From the NCBI GenBank assembly GCA_020055645.1, contig CM034546.1:84568001-84632000 (forward strand): DNA of 64,000 bases, in the 5' to 3' direction. A program made the translations under genes and the position numbers. Below the pieces are notes generated by a model. It had not been told where the DNA came from and made no database searches. It saw nothing but the letters and a program-made list of their open reading frames with translations. Positions 11,685-23,500 of the stretch are shown piece by piece. The stretch is from Tomocerus qinae. Its lineage: Eukaryota > Arthropoda > Collembola > Entomobryomorpha > Tomoceridae. Numbering within the stretch: position 1 is the stretch's first letter; the number at the start of each line of letters is the position of its first letter.

Positions 11685-13768
11685 TTAAATCGAAACTAAG
11701 TTAGTGCAGAAATCTCTGTAGACAGGGAGGAGGTACGGACACATCGCAAGCAAATCGTTCTTTTTCTGGACAGTTATAGGCAATGGATGTTCATATTTTT
11801 TAATAAATTCCAGACCATCTAGGTAGTGTTCTACCCAGGGTAGCCTCTGATTGTAAGGAACGCCAAATTGTCCAGGACCCAATATCAAGTGTGCATTCAG
11901 TGCTGTTGGTAGATTATGATACTCTTTAGTAAATATAATCCCTGGGTACTGTGAATCTATACAAGCATACAGTATTGCTTGAACTTTCAGAGATTGTGGC
12001 TTTGGAATGATGTTTAAAAGTTCTTCAATGGCCAAAAAAGATTCTCTAGGCATCCGTTGAATTAAAAAGGGTTTTATAGGCTGTGCATCTAAAATTACAC
12101 CAATCCAATCGTCAGGGACATAAACTGGCTTCCTTTTCTTCTGTTTTTCTATAAGCGCAAAGAGGCGGTCACATTGGAGAAAAGAATGACCCGTAGTTAA
12201 GAACTTTTGCTCGACTTTTGTGAAAAGTTTCAATGTTAACAAGTATTGATAGAAACATAAGGTAAGCCAATTATTATTTTGCCCACCACACCGGTCGGAC
12301 CACACTATCAAACTTCTTTCGCCTTCTGTTAACGCTTGAAATTTTTGAGTCGGATATGTGTGCAAGCAGTTTAAAATTTCAACAGAACCTCTTTTTCCTT
12401 CATGTTCATGCCAAACGCACATAGTACCAGTATCTTCTTTTGCGTTGTAAATGCATAAATTAAAAGAACTGAACTGTCGCTTGTAAAATACATCTGCATG
12501 AGATAGAGTTGGTGAAAACAAAACCTAAAATATTTTAAATGTATAAGCTTGTCAGGCGAGCTAAAAAATTGTATCAGATAATTAGCATAGTAGTGGAGTT
12601 TTTACAAAAGGTTGTATTATACCTGCTCCAAGTCGATGCAAAGAACAATCATATTTTCTGTTTGCCGTGATAATTCAATATCTAGCGACATTTGATCATA
12701 ACCACCTTGTGATACTGCCCAATGAAGGTTTTGTTCAGTGACAGCAGCGTCTCTTGCTGGTCCTTGTAGATGATTTACTTCTACCTTCAGTCGATCACAC
12801 TGTGCACAGGTGTCTGATTTCGGTTGGCCAATTTTTAATCCCATTTCTTTTAATTGCATGGAGTATATGTTAGTAATGTTATGTCCTAAAGACGCATCAG
12901 AATATTCATCTTGGAAAAGTCTTGCCATTTTAGATAAAGTGAGATCACTGGTGAGAAATTCTTGATCACCGTTTCGGGCACGGGTATAATGGCTTATGTA
13001 TCTGGGAAACCGACTAATGTGTTCCATTATTATTCCAATTAACTCTTCAGAAATTGTTCGTGGGCGATTGGCATGCAATCCTCTTTCGTCTTTAGCCATA
13101 ATTTCACCCCCTGATAATTTTCTTCGGATTGTCTTTACTCTTTCTTCTGTTATTTTAAAAATGTTCAAAAATGTCTTTTTGCACACAGGAAGCAATTCCC
13201 CTTCTAATGGTACTAGATACCTGTACAATAGGAATAATGGCTAAAATTTATATTCACCTCTCGTATTTTTTTAAATTTTAAAACCAACTCAAAGAATATA
13301 TACCTAATTGAGCATTTTCTTCTGCTCTCACCAGCAGGAATGCTTCTATTTTCTAGATGAATCTCTCTGATGCATCTCATCAAAAATGTGCTCTGAAGCT
13401 CCCAGTCTCCATTGCGGTAGAATAAACTGAAGAGTCTTTGTTTAGCTTCTGGATTCATGTCACAACCTAGTTTGTTACATTTGTAGCCGCATACTTTTCC
13501 CTTCCAAAAATTGAAGCAACATTTATTTTCCACAATAATAGGTATTGCAATCTTTTCATTTAAATGAAAATAAATTTCTATTGGTCATTACATTGGCCGG
13601 TGGATCTTTTCCCAGGTGCTCTTGTCCATTACGCCCAGTATAACCTTGACCTGAATTCCTCAGTCTTTTTGCTAATGCGTCCTTACTGTCAGATATATGA
13701 AGGGGTCTTTTCTTGTAGGAATTTAAATGATGTTCACGATTTAAAGTTATTTTTATTGATTCGGCCAT
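11685..13768 (-). CDS. Transposase of element 1 (unassigned, DUF7869-like family), four exons, intact
   Basis: Exons are 13768-13592, 13500-13304, 13220-12623 and 12524-11685. All joins are GT-AG and in phase, 1812 nt, 603 residues. Exon 1 is basic. Exon 2 opens with GKVCGYKCNKLGC, probably zinc-binding. Exon 3 has SDTCAQCDRL, a second CxxC pair, then VLCIDLEQV. Exon 4 has VLFSPTL, LIVWSDRCGGQNNN and TGHSFLQCDRLFALIEKQKK. The acidic residues in those last three motifs are candidate catalytic residues of an RNase H-like DDE/DDD fold; this is inferred from spacing and conservation with the gene at 16696-18601. I recall similar animal proteins annotated as DUF7869-type, but cannot check this. 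The ATG at 13768 was chosen because it matches the start of the related gene; an upstream in-frame ATG at 13846 is possible. Confidence 0.8.
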
Positions 13769-14284
13769 TTTAATACTACTATTTTTTAAGTTGAAATACA
13801 GTTTGCGCTGCTTTTGGAATACTAGCTTACGTATTTCTAAATTCAAATTTTAAAAATTTGCCGCACTGAAAGTTTTCCAGTTACGAAACATTGAAACTTT
13901 CGATATTTCCCTTGACTACATATTAAATAAATAATGCAATACATACAAAAATTATGATAAGTGGGTATTCACAGATTTCTCTCAATTGACATTCGATTCA
14001 AAACTAGCTAAGGAGTTTAGAAGGACAAAGGGACCGGTAAAGGTAGGTAGTGAGCTAAACGAGCAAAAGTACTGAAACTTCAAACCTATGCACCAATTTT
14101 TGACTTTTACCCCTTTTGATCTCTAGCCACCCATCAATTTACCCGCCCAATAGCCAATATTGCTCCCTATTGGTCATTGGTATACCCAACAGCTACTAAC
14201 CTTTCTACGGAAATTTTTTAACGCTTTTTTTGAAATTTTTTAATACTTCCAAATAATTTCCGTTACGTTGCCGGTGACTTTAAA

Positions 14285-14490
14285 ATTTTTTAGATAATTT
14301 TCGAAAATTTTAGTATTCATTTTAAAATTTTCGATAATTTTATAATGCATTTTTAAAATTTTCGAATATTTAGAATGCACTTATAAAATTTTCGAATTTT
14401 TTAGAATGCATTTTTAAAATTTTTGAATTTTTTAGAATGCATTTTTAAAATTTTCGAATGTTTTAGAATTCATTTTAAAATTTTCGAGCA
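14285..14490 (+). repeat. AT-rich tandem repeat, ~32-bp unit
   Basis: About six imperfect units built on TTTTAGAATGCATTTTTAAA followed by ATTTTCGAA, within element 1. Confidence 0.7.
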
Positions 14491-14686
14491 ATGCCGAGTA
14501 TACTAAAACGCTACGCCAGTTATTCGAAGTACTTCTGAATACCTTTGGAGTAGTATCGAACATTTTAGAATTACTTCGTCAGCTTTTCAATACCTTCGCA
14601 TACGCATAATTTTAGCATTTTAGAAGTACTTTGACGGATGTTGAGTTAATTAAGGGAGGCTAATAGCGGGGCAACCTAGCCTGTAT

Positions 14687-14915
14687 TTATTTACCAAAAT
14701 TCTTCAAAATTTCCACAAGGTGGCGGAAGGTAAATACTCGGACTTGTGGCTCCGAAAAATGTAACACGTTTTGAATTGTAGCGTTAGCGGTAAAACGTGA
14801 TTTTTCGCTAACGCTTTAATTTAAAACTAATTAGAAATTTTCCTGAAAGCCCGAGCTATTCACCTTCTGCCACATTTTGGAAATTTTGGTAAATAAATAC
14901 AGGTTATACTCTAAT
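14687..14915. mobile_element. Hairpin MITE-like element inside element 1
   Basis: AGCCTGTATTTATTTACCAA near 14688 is inverted as TTGGTAAATAAATACAGGTT at about 14888-14907. The arms continue through a TCCACAAGGTGGCGGAAGG-like stretch and its counterpart CACCTTCTGCCACATTTTGG. The centre holds a smaller stem, GCGTTAGCG near 14781 with CGCTAACGC near 14806. It is non-coding. Confidence 0.72.
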
Positions 14916-15925
14916 CCTAAGTAATACACACGAAGTGTATACTCAAGTTGCCCAAATCCTTTCCGAAGGTTTAAAATTTTCTGCTTGAAACATTTTGTAA
15001 AATATATTTTAGGAATTTCTAATAGTTTTTGGTATCAAGGAATAATTTTGAATTGTTTGGAATTTTTTTAAACGTATTTGTTAATGCAATATTTTAATAT
15101 TAATATTTATAATATTTGTTAGACATTATTTTAACAAATTTGTGGATTAGAATGCTAAATATTACTTGCAAAACTATTCGAAAAAGTATTTTAAAATATT
15201 CGATAATATAGATATCATAAGTATTTGAAACTGTATATACGTGTTTTAATAGTCTTAGTCTTGTATCTATTTGTGGATTAATCAATCCCGTACGAAAGAT
15301 GGGTATATTCCTAGGAATTTGTCTACGGAAGACATTCCAAGACTTTCGGAACTGTTCGAAAGTGTTAGCTAGAACTGTTCAATTATTTACCATTTGGATT
15401 GAATGTCAACTCGGCGCGGGTGATTTCATACTACTGAAGTCAAAGTTTGAAATTGTGTATTGTACTCAAATCCCAAAGCGCCTATGTTGGCCCTAACATC
15501 CGGGTGTGTCAGGGTTAAAAATTGTTTAGATTTCTAATAAAAGTCCTTAGTTACATTTATATTTATTTTTGGCAACGAATTATAGGACGTTTTTCCAGTT
15601 ACAAGCTCAAATAGAAAAGTCGTAATTTGAGTCCCAACAGCAGTTACACAAAATGGCTTTCAAGGGAGTTTCAATTTTCTGAAAGTTGAACTCTGTTCAA
15701 CTGAGGTTTTTCTTGACAACGATAAAATAAGAATATGAATAGCATGAGTATAAAATGTCCAAGAAATATATGAATATGAAAGTTATATGAATGTGATAAC
15801 ATCACTATAACAATACTATCAATCGAATTGTAAACTCAAAAATCTGTTTAAAAATAGCATAGCGATGGGAATAGGATGAGTCTAAAGTGTATACTAATTA
15901 TTAAACATAGTTGTAAATTGTAATA

Positions 15926-16089
15926 ATTAATGTTTTCGATAATGTATCCCAAAGCAGTTTACCCGAAGTCCAACACACGTAATGTATGTGCCTATGTCGG
16001 GTTGCTTCCACAGTTACCCGACATAGGCGCATTACGTGGTGGTGGACTTCGGGTAAACTGCTTTGGGGTACATTATCGAAAACATTAAT
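15926..16089. repeat. 164-bp near-perfect hairpin
   Basis: The left arm begins ATTAATGTTTTCGATAATGT and the right arm ends with its exact complement. The arms also share CAAAGCAGTTTACCCGAAGT and pair for about 75 bp around a short central loop (TGCTTCCACAGTT). A half copy lies at 7928-7965, so this is a dispersed foldback family. Confidence 0.82.
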
Positions 16090-16695
16090 TTTATTGTGAG
16101 GTTTTGCTTCATTTGTATAGTCCCTATGAATAGGTATGTCCTTGATAGGTGTCATTATTCATTATTACCTCACTACTACCAGAATACTAGAGGGCCTAGC
16201 TGTGATGAGTTGGCAATGTAACCAAAATATGATATTTGACGTTATCACGGAAAAGTCATGTATATGGACACGGCATAAATACTGTTACCTGTTCAAACTG
16301 GTGTCCACTAAACTGGTATAAGAAGTCATTTTATACATCCACTGCACTGCAACTGCAACTAAACTGTTACTACCATACCATATTATACTATTTTACATGG
16401 AAAAGAAATTAGACCCGTGCAAGACAGAATTTTCATAAGCGATTATTGAAAGGTTTTTAGAAATCTGCAAAATTTTATTGATGATATACTTTGGCAACTG
16501 AGAATCTGGGGGAAAGAAGGGCGTGGGGTTTTAATTTCCTTGACAACTTATGAAGTGACCTTTTAGGTCACGAACACGGGACCCGAAATTCTACTTGGCG
16601 GCAACATTTCATTTGCATTTTAAATCTATTTATTTCGATAAAATTAATTTGAAATTTAAAAAAGCATAAAATAGTATCGAGAAATCTGTATTGAA

Positions 16696-18601
16696 ATGGA
16701 GCACAAGGTGGTACTTACAGAACGGCAACTGAGTGAAATAAATGGTGGAAGAAAACGAGCAATAAATCTACAATCTAGGATAAACGAAGTGAGGAAGAAA
16801 AACAGAAATAGTGCACATCCATATCTCTCCTCTGCAGGATATCATGTACCGGGAAAGGTTCCTCCCGACGTAAAAATTTCAAACTTATTCTACATAATTT
16901 GTCAGTTTTTATATCAAAAATAATATTAATGCTAAAACTATTAATGCTAAAACTATTAATGCTTGGCAGGGCAAAGTATGTAATGCAAGATGTCAAAACA
17001 AAGGTTGTCTACTGAGTGTTTACTCAAAGCAAGAGATATTTAGGAGATTCTACTCAAACGGAAATTATGAAATGCAAAATACATTCTTGCTTGCCTGTGT
17101 TACCCAAGATGAAGATGATAGAAATGATGAAAACAACAGGCGTGTGAACACCTTCAGATATACCCTACCTTACAATGGAGAACGTAATGAAGTTTGTCAA
17201 GCGAGTTTGATGCATATTCTACAGGTTAAACAGAAACGCATTCGTATTATCCAGCAAAAACTGCTCCAAGGAGAAATTTTTGGTAGGGATCAACGTGGAA
17301 GACACAATACTCGACCTCATCGTTTAAATGCTTATGTCTTGGATTTGATCCGAGTCCACATATCCAGCTTTCCAACAACGTTATCGCACTACAAGAGAAA
17401 CGTGGGAGATCCGCAACGAGAATATCTTCCACCAGGACTAAATATGTCAAAAATGTTTAGGATGTTCGTGGACGCAAACCCAGAAAATATTCGAGTCCCG
17501 TTCCTTAAAGACGCATACTGCAAGGAATTAAAAACAACGGGACTACGATTTTCTAAGCTACGTTCAGACACATGCAGCGATTGCGAAAAACTTTATATAT
17601 CTGAAAAAAATGCCCGTAGTACGGAAGAGCGTAACATAATTCGTCATCAAACGGAAATGCACCATCAGATTGCAAATGAAGGGTATACACAAATGAGAAA
17701 TGACATAGAAATAGCCAAATTGGATCGCTCGGTTATCGTCCTATGTGTGGACTTACAGCAAGTTCTGTTTTCCCCTACGCTGGTACACAAAGATATGTTT
17801 TATCTAAGGCAATATTCCTCATATAATTATTGCATTTACAACACTGGTACTGATGATGCTACTATGAGCTTTTGGACGGAAACAATGGCCACTAGAGGAT
17901 CCGAAGAGATGGTTTCATGTTTGTGGCGTTATATAAATGCTAATTTTCTCCCTTTGGCGGAAAATGAACAAAGAAGTCTGATTTTGTGGAGTGACCGCTG
18001 CTCGGGTCAAAATAATAATTACTTAACACTCGTATTTGCCAAACTTTTGATCAAGCACAGATTTTTTACGACTGTAGATCAAAAATTTCTGAGTAGCGGC
18101 CATTCTTTCCTAGTTTGCGATCGGTTATTCGGACTCATTGAGAAACAAAAGAAGATTTGCAAAGTGTTTTCACCTGAAGAGTGGCTTACTGTGTTTCAAA
18201 ATTCAAGACCTAGCAATCCTTTTCAGAACCAAGTAATGAAAAGGGAAGACTTCTTGGCTTTCGATGACTTGTTAGAAATGGTTCCTAAACCGCACACTTT
18301 AAAAGTTTCGCAATCACTATGGTATAGAATAACTTTGGATGACACGTCTGGCATTTTGAGTAAAGAGCGTCATAATTCTCATAATTTTACTCGGCACGAA
18401 ATTCCTCAACCGTTTCTGGCTGGTTTACAACACAGTCAGCGAGCCTCGTGGACAGATGATTGGTTAGACAATGTTGCGTTTAGAGTCAGAAATGAGGCTG
18501 ATCTGTTGATTGATTCTAAAAAATATGTAGATTTAATGAAAATGCTAGATTTTCTGGATCCACAGTACCGTGATTTCTATAGAAATCTTCCACACTATTA
18601 G
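16696..18601 (+). CDS. Transposase of element 2 (same unassigned family), two exons, intact
   Basis: Exons 16696-16869 and 16970-18601 join in phase 0 (GAC-GTAAAA / GGCAG-GGC), 601 residues. The protein aligns along its length with that of the gene at 11685-13768. It shares the N-terminal cysteine cluster GKVCNARCQNKGC, the second pair SDTCSDCEKL, then VLCVDLQQVLFSPTL, LILWSDRCSGQNNN and SGHSFLVCDRLFGLIEKQKK. Aspartates in the last three blocks are the candidate catalytic set (inference). It has kept the first intron but lacks the introns present in the relative after CSI and before VLFSPTL, so intron number has changed between relatives. The gene is uninterrupted and may encode an active protein. 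Confidence 0.82.
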
Positions 18602-19023
18602 TTGTGCGCTAAAAGATGTAAAATTTACATATAGATTGCTACTGGAGTTTGTTTACGTTTAGATAACTTTTGGTTTGTGTAATAAATTATTTTAGTATTG
18701 TTAAAAACGAAACCAAGATGTGCATCACATTGTAATATACAGTAGTTATTATTTATTATTTTATGCCATCATTACTGCTGTTTGTTACTACTTATTTCGG
18801 CCAGACACTCAAAATCTCTCTCGTCAGATATCAGAACAGTCGGGTTTCGGGTCTTTTATACGTTCAATACTTTTTGAAAAGTTGTTTACAAATTCAGAAT
18901 TTTGCGCCACGCCCTTCTTTCCCCCAGCTTCTGAACTGTATAATGTCACTATTGAATTTATACTTGCTGAATGCAAAATCTAATTTAAAGCTTATCTCAT
19001 TGCTTAGATACAAATTAAGTAGG

Positions 19024-20361
19024 ACGTACTGTTACTTCCTCATAGCAATGGTATTACCCATTGCGGAGTGGCACTTGGATACGCATTCTGATTGGCTGAA
19101 ATTTTTTGAAATCCAGCCTTCTGATTGGCTATTGCTATAACGAATATTTTATAGATTCCCCAGATGGGGGAATTTTAGTAATACTTTACAATTTACTACA
19201 AATTACAATGCACTACATGAATATTATACACAGAATGCACACAAAGACACTTTGCATGGTACAACAACAGAATCGTTCTCATTCTACTAGTATGAATCAT
19301 TTACTGCGTGCGTATAGTAATTAAATACCCTGATGTTGTTGAAGTGTGAAATGCGAATTATTGATAAACTGCCTCCGTTTCAAACAGATGATACATTCGG
19401 TTTCATTTTAATGCATTGACAATTGCAAACACATAATTTAACTCAACCTATAATAGCAATAACAATAACAAACAGAATTTTAAGACTCCAACTCCAACCT
19501 GACCATGTAAATAACCTTATACACAGAAGGATTTTGCATGAAGTCTGAAAGTTAGCTGGTACATCGGAGTCATGATATTATTATTATTGCGACTTCGATG
19601 TACCTTATCGTATCATTTACGCATCCATACTAGTAGGTAAACATCAATTATTTCTAAAAATTTAATTAATTAAAATCATTTAGAAAGTAAAGATAGTAAC
19701 ATCTCTCATTTCTCATTCTTCCATGATTTATGGCAAAAATAATTAGTTTACACAACTAGTATGGTTACATCCAATGTGATTCGAACGTAATAAGGTGATG
19801 TCAATAGCCAATTTCAACATGACTGTCATAGGTTCGAATCACATTGGTTACATCTCTCGCTCTGTACGTTAAGTCTGAATGTGTGAATTCTTTATAATAT
19901 ATTACTATATAATCGAAGTATTCTGTATGTTATATTGCTATTATAGGTTGAGTAAAATCATGTGTTTGCAACTGCCAATGCAGTAAAATGAAACCGAATG
20001 TGTCATCTGTTTGAATTGGAGGCAGTTTATCAATAACTCACATTTCACACTTCAACAACATCAGGGCATTTAATTACTATACGCGGTAAATGATTCATAA
20101 TAGTAGAATGAGAACGAATTGTTGTTGTGCCATGCAAAGTGTCTTTGTGTGCATCCTATGATATTCATGTAGTGCATTGTAATTTGTAGTAAATTGTAAA
20201 GTATTGCTAAAATTCCCCCATCTGGGGAATCTATAAAATATTCGTTATAGCAATAGCCAATCAGAAGGCTGGATTTCAAAAAATTTCAGCCAATCAGAAT
20301 GCGTATCCAAGTGCCACTCCGCAATGGGTAATACCATTGCTATGAGGAAGTAACAGTACGT
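19024..20361. mobile_element. Foldback element with ~450-bp inverted arms
   Basis: The arm from 19024 (ACGTACTGTTACTTCCTCAT onward) to about 19480 is repeated inverted at about 19920-20361, with very few differences in the outer 300 bp. Short reading frames in both arms (for example MKSSLLIGYCYNEYF) are mirror images of each other and not genes. The 440-bp centre contains a smaller inverted pair, CCAATGTGATTCGAAC near 19770 and GTTCGAATCACATTGG near 19832. No transposase. Confidence 0.82.
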
Positions 20362-20745
20362 TGGCAACCGGCAAATTATTCTGACTATCATATTGCCTCT
20401 TAACTTTTTTTGCAGCAAAAGAATCAACTCTAAAACCAAAAGAGCTACAATAAAGTTTAAATAGGGAAAAAGATGCTCCATAACCTACAGCATTCGGCTC
20501 CGAAAGAATATTTTAAACTTTTCTCTGTAGTTGCGATTAATTGCAAATTCCGCACTAAAACGTTTATATCTCCAGATTGGACCAATATGTTTGAAATATT
20601 CTTTCGGAGCCGAATGCAGAGGATTGTGGAGGATCTGTTTCCCAATTTAAACTTTTTTGTAGGTCTATTGGTTTTTGAGTTGATTCTTTTGCTGCAAAAA
20701 AAGTTAAGAGGCAATATGATAGTCAGAATGATTTGCCGGTTGCCC
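20362..20745. mobile_element. Foldback element, 384 bp
   Basis: GGCAACCGGCAAAT at 20363 and ATTTGCCGGTTGCC ending at 20744 open an inverted repeat whose arms of about 150 bp share TATTGCCTCTTAACTTTTTT and ATTCGGCTCCGAAAGAATAT. It abuts the preceding foldback without a gap. Confidence 0.82.
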
Positions 20746-20849
20746 ACAGACACTTCCCTTAAAAACAAATAAAAACGAAATTCGCATTTCAGATAACCCA
20801 CAAATAATTTGTACGGGTCTAATTTCTTTTCCATGTACTAATAGACAGA

Positions 20850-22200
20850 AATTTGTCTAGAATCTATACCCATTTGCTGGCAAATGGGTCTAGAGAGGTT
20901 CCCTCTAAAAAAGTGCATCAGGTTTGTAATGATATTCATTACAAATTGTTGATGGCCGATGCGGAAATGAGGGGAAACGCCCAGAACATCCATGGTTATT
21001 ATAAGAAAAAATAAATCAGAACACAGTATTTCATTTCAAAATTTTACACGATTTTCATAAAATTTCTCAAGGGGAATATTTATTGCAAGATTTGACTTCT
21101 GGATTACAGTAGTTTGATATTAGAATATATTACATACCTTTCAGCATATCATATTATTACCACCATCCTAAGCTACACTTACTACATTGCGTACTCAACT
21201 CTATGAATAGTAGTTATAATTGAGTTTGAGAGTTCTAAAAGTACACTTTTAAGTAACAATCTCTGTCTCTAATGGAGACAACAAAGTGTCACTATTGTCA
21301 CCCAATAGCAATACCCGACAGTCTTTAAATAATCAAACACATTTAGCCGCTGTCCAAGTTACTAGCCGATTTTATTCGCTTTCCAATTTACTAGCCAATT
21401 TTAGTTGCTGTCCTATTTATTAGGTAATTTAATTGGACAACTGGTAAAAATGGTTTTGGTCGGATAAAATTGAACGCCAAATGTGGCTTTAATGTCGCCT
21501 GTTAACTATAGCTAAGCAAATAGGGTGGCACTGGCGCTGTAAATCACTTTAAAAAGAATAAAACTCACTGATAAATGAGTAATATTGCAGTGACTTGCAA
21601 TATTGATGATGTATAACCGAAAAATCTACCCTAACTAAGCCCTTTAGTATGCCTCATGATATGCTAAGGCAAGATTCGTCTATATGGTAACAGGTTAGTC
21701 GGTCCGGTAGTTGACAAATTAAAAATTCACTTTTGTCACTTCTGGAGGACAAATCCTATAATTTGTCCTCCAGGGCTTGGATAGGATAAAGGACTGCCAT
21801 TGCTAACTACCATGGTGATTACAGGCAGGTGAATATGGAGGTGAAAAAAGTGCACTTTTAATTTGCCAACTCCCGGACCAACTAACCTGTTTAGACGAAT
21901 CTTGATGCTAAGGTATGTAATATATACTGATGTCAAACTACTGTAATGCAGAAGTCAAATGTTGCAATAAATATTCCCCCTGAGAATGTTTATGAAAGTC
22001 ATATAAAATTTTGAAATGAAAATACTGTGTTCAGATTTATTATTTATTATAATAACCATGGATATTTTGGCCGTCTCCCCTCATTTCCACATCGGCCATC
22101 AACAATTTGTAATGAATATCATTACAAACCTGATGCACTTTTTTAGAGGGAACCTCTCTAGACCCATTTGCCAGCAAATGGGTATAGATTCTAGACAAGA
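20850..22200. mobile_element. Foldback element with ~310-bp arms
   Basis: Left arm: CTAGAATCTATACCCATTTG, then TTTGTAATGATATTCATTAC and a stretch around CCATGGTTATTATAA. All of these recur inverted between about 21900 and 22200. The unique centre is 0.7 kb and holds another foldback (21652-21915). Confidence 0.8.
21652..21915. repeat. Nested foldback
   Basis: GCAAGATTCGTCTA / TAGACGAATCTTG and CAGGTTAGTCGGTCCG / CGGACCAACTAACCTG form the arms. A short palindrome GGACAAAT...ATTTGTCC sits near 21748-21771. Confidence 0.7.
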
Positions 22201-22205
22201 CAGAA

Positions 22206-22956
22206 ATGTGTGTGTTAGGTTAGGGGAGAGCACGGCTACTACTATTGATTAGTAGAGCTATGCTACCGCTCAAGCCTACTAGACAGAGATAGCCAAGGTC
22301 ATCTTCTTAGTATATCCATCGTAACTAAGCGATAAGTCATTTTAAGTATTACCTAAATGAGAAAGTTCTTTCGCCCTTCAGTTAAACTGTCAAAAATACT
22401 TTATTGTCAATTTCTAGGAACACTGCACAAAGATCATAGAATCCATATTATTACATCTTCAATTACTTTATAATATTATTACAGCTTCGGCTGTTACATA
22501 ATATTATTTTTAAAAGTGTATACACACATCCATATTATACCATATACCTATAACTCGTTCTACTCGTTCAGGTAGTACATTGAGCACGCACGCATAAAAA
22601 TAATATCATAACTGAAGGAACAATTATATATTCCTACTTAATCATAAATAATACTTTTATGTGCACTAACTTACACACAATAACGATGAAATCTAAAACA
22701 TTATAATTAGTTTATTATATAGGGTTTGATTGAAGGCTATTTGTTCGATAAACGTCATTGGATGGGTAGGATAAAAAAGTGATCAACACATGCAAATAAC
22801 ATAATGAATTATTTGTCACAAAGTGGAAAGCACATCACTATACATTAGAAAACATACATATACTCAATTTATTTTAAGAAAATTTATTTTAATTAACTAC
22901 TTCGAGGTAATTCTTCCTCCACATCATTATAGTATTATAGTATTATTTATTTAGTG
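22206..22956. other. No gene seen
   Basis: AT-rich intergenic DNA. A small hairpin (ATAATATTATTACAGC / GCTGTTACATAATATTAT) lies near 22471-22508. Nothing else was recognised. Confidence 0.4.
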
Positions 22957-23500
22957 GAAAATAGCCGAAGCCGTAAAATTTTAGCCCACGCCGAATAGAA
23001 GTTAGCCTACACCGAAGCATCTGCGCCGAAGCCGAAGGAAAATAGCCGAAGCCGAAGTGGAAAATAGCATAGCATAAGTTTGTTGAAATTGGCCAACGCC
23101 GAATGGAAAATAGCCGACGCCGAATCAAAAGTGAAAAGTTGTCGGCGCCGAAGTAAAAATATACCTGCCGACGCAGAATAGAACACAGCCGACGCCGAAG
23201 TGGAATTTAGCCGAAGCCGAATAGAAATTAGCCGACGCCGACGTGGAAATTAGCCGAAACCGACGTGAAAATAACCGAAGCCTAAGTGGAAATTGGCATA
23301 CGCCGATGCCGTAGCATAAATTGCCGAAGTTGTGGTGTAAATTTAACCGCCGAAGCCGAATAGAACACAGCCGACGCCGAAGTGGAAAATAGCCGAAGCC
23401 GAATAGAAATTAGCCGACGCCGACGTGGAAATTAACCGAAGCCGAAGTGGAAAATCACCGAAGCCGAAGTGGAAATCAGCCGAAGCCGAAATAATATATC
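22957..23500 (+). repeat. CCGAAG-type minisatellite, left arm
   Basis: Imperfect units of about 22 bp of the form AGCCGAAGCCGAAGTGGAAA repeat about 24 times, varying between CCGAAG and CCGACG. Reading frames across it are by-products. Confidence 0.85.

Larger units (their letters stand above)
11158..15620. mobile_element. DNA transposon with ~140-bp terminal inverted repeats (element 1)
   Basis: The stretch from about 11158 to 11305 matches in reverse complement 15478 to about 15620. Shared blocks include AAAAACGTCCTATAATT, GTAACTAAGGACTTTTATTA and GAAATCTAAACAATTTTTAA. Between them lie the four-exon transposase gene (11685-13768, -) and 1.7 kb of noncoding DNA with an AT-rich repeat (14285-14490) and a smaller hairpin (14687-14915). 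The exact ends and target duplication could not be fixed because the outer 10-40 bp diverge. Confidence 0.75.
16394..20837. mobile_element. DNA transposon (element 2) with 27-bp inverted ends, carrying nested foldbacks
   Basis: TACATGGAAAAGAAATTAGA at 16394, followed by CCCGTGC, is repeated in reverse complement at 20811-20837. A second inverted pair lies inside, GGGGGAAAGAAGGGCGTGG near 16507 and CCACGCCCTTCTTTCCCCC near 18906, and may be the true end of a shorter element. The transposase gene at 16696-18601 lies between. The right third is filled by two foldback elements (19024-20361 and 20362-20745). No clear target duplication was found. Confidence 0.6.

Noticed and set aside
19777-19860. 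GGTTCGAATC, a perfect tRNA B-box-like word
   Set aside because: It is half of a small inverted repeat (CCAATGTGATTCGAAC on the other side) inside a foldback. There is no A box or cloverleaf.
18720-20834. Paired frames such as MKSSLLIGYCYNEYF on opposite strands
   Set aside because: Mirror images within the arms of foldback elements; no coding signature.
22943-23128. Minus-strand frame MIRRRLFSIRRWPIS and its twin at 34766
   Set aside because: Both are translations of the CCGAAG minisatellite in the inverted arms.
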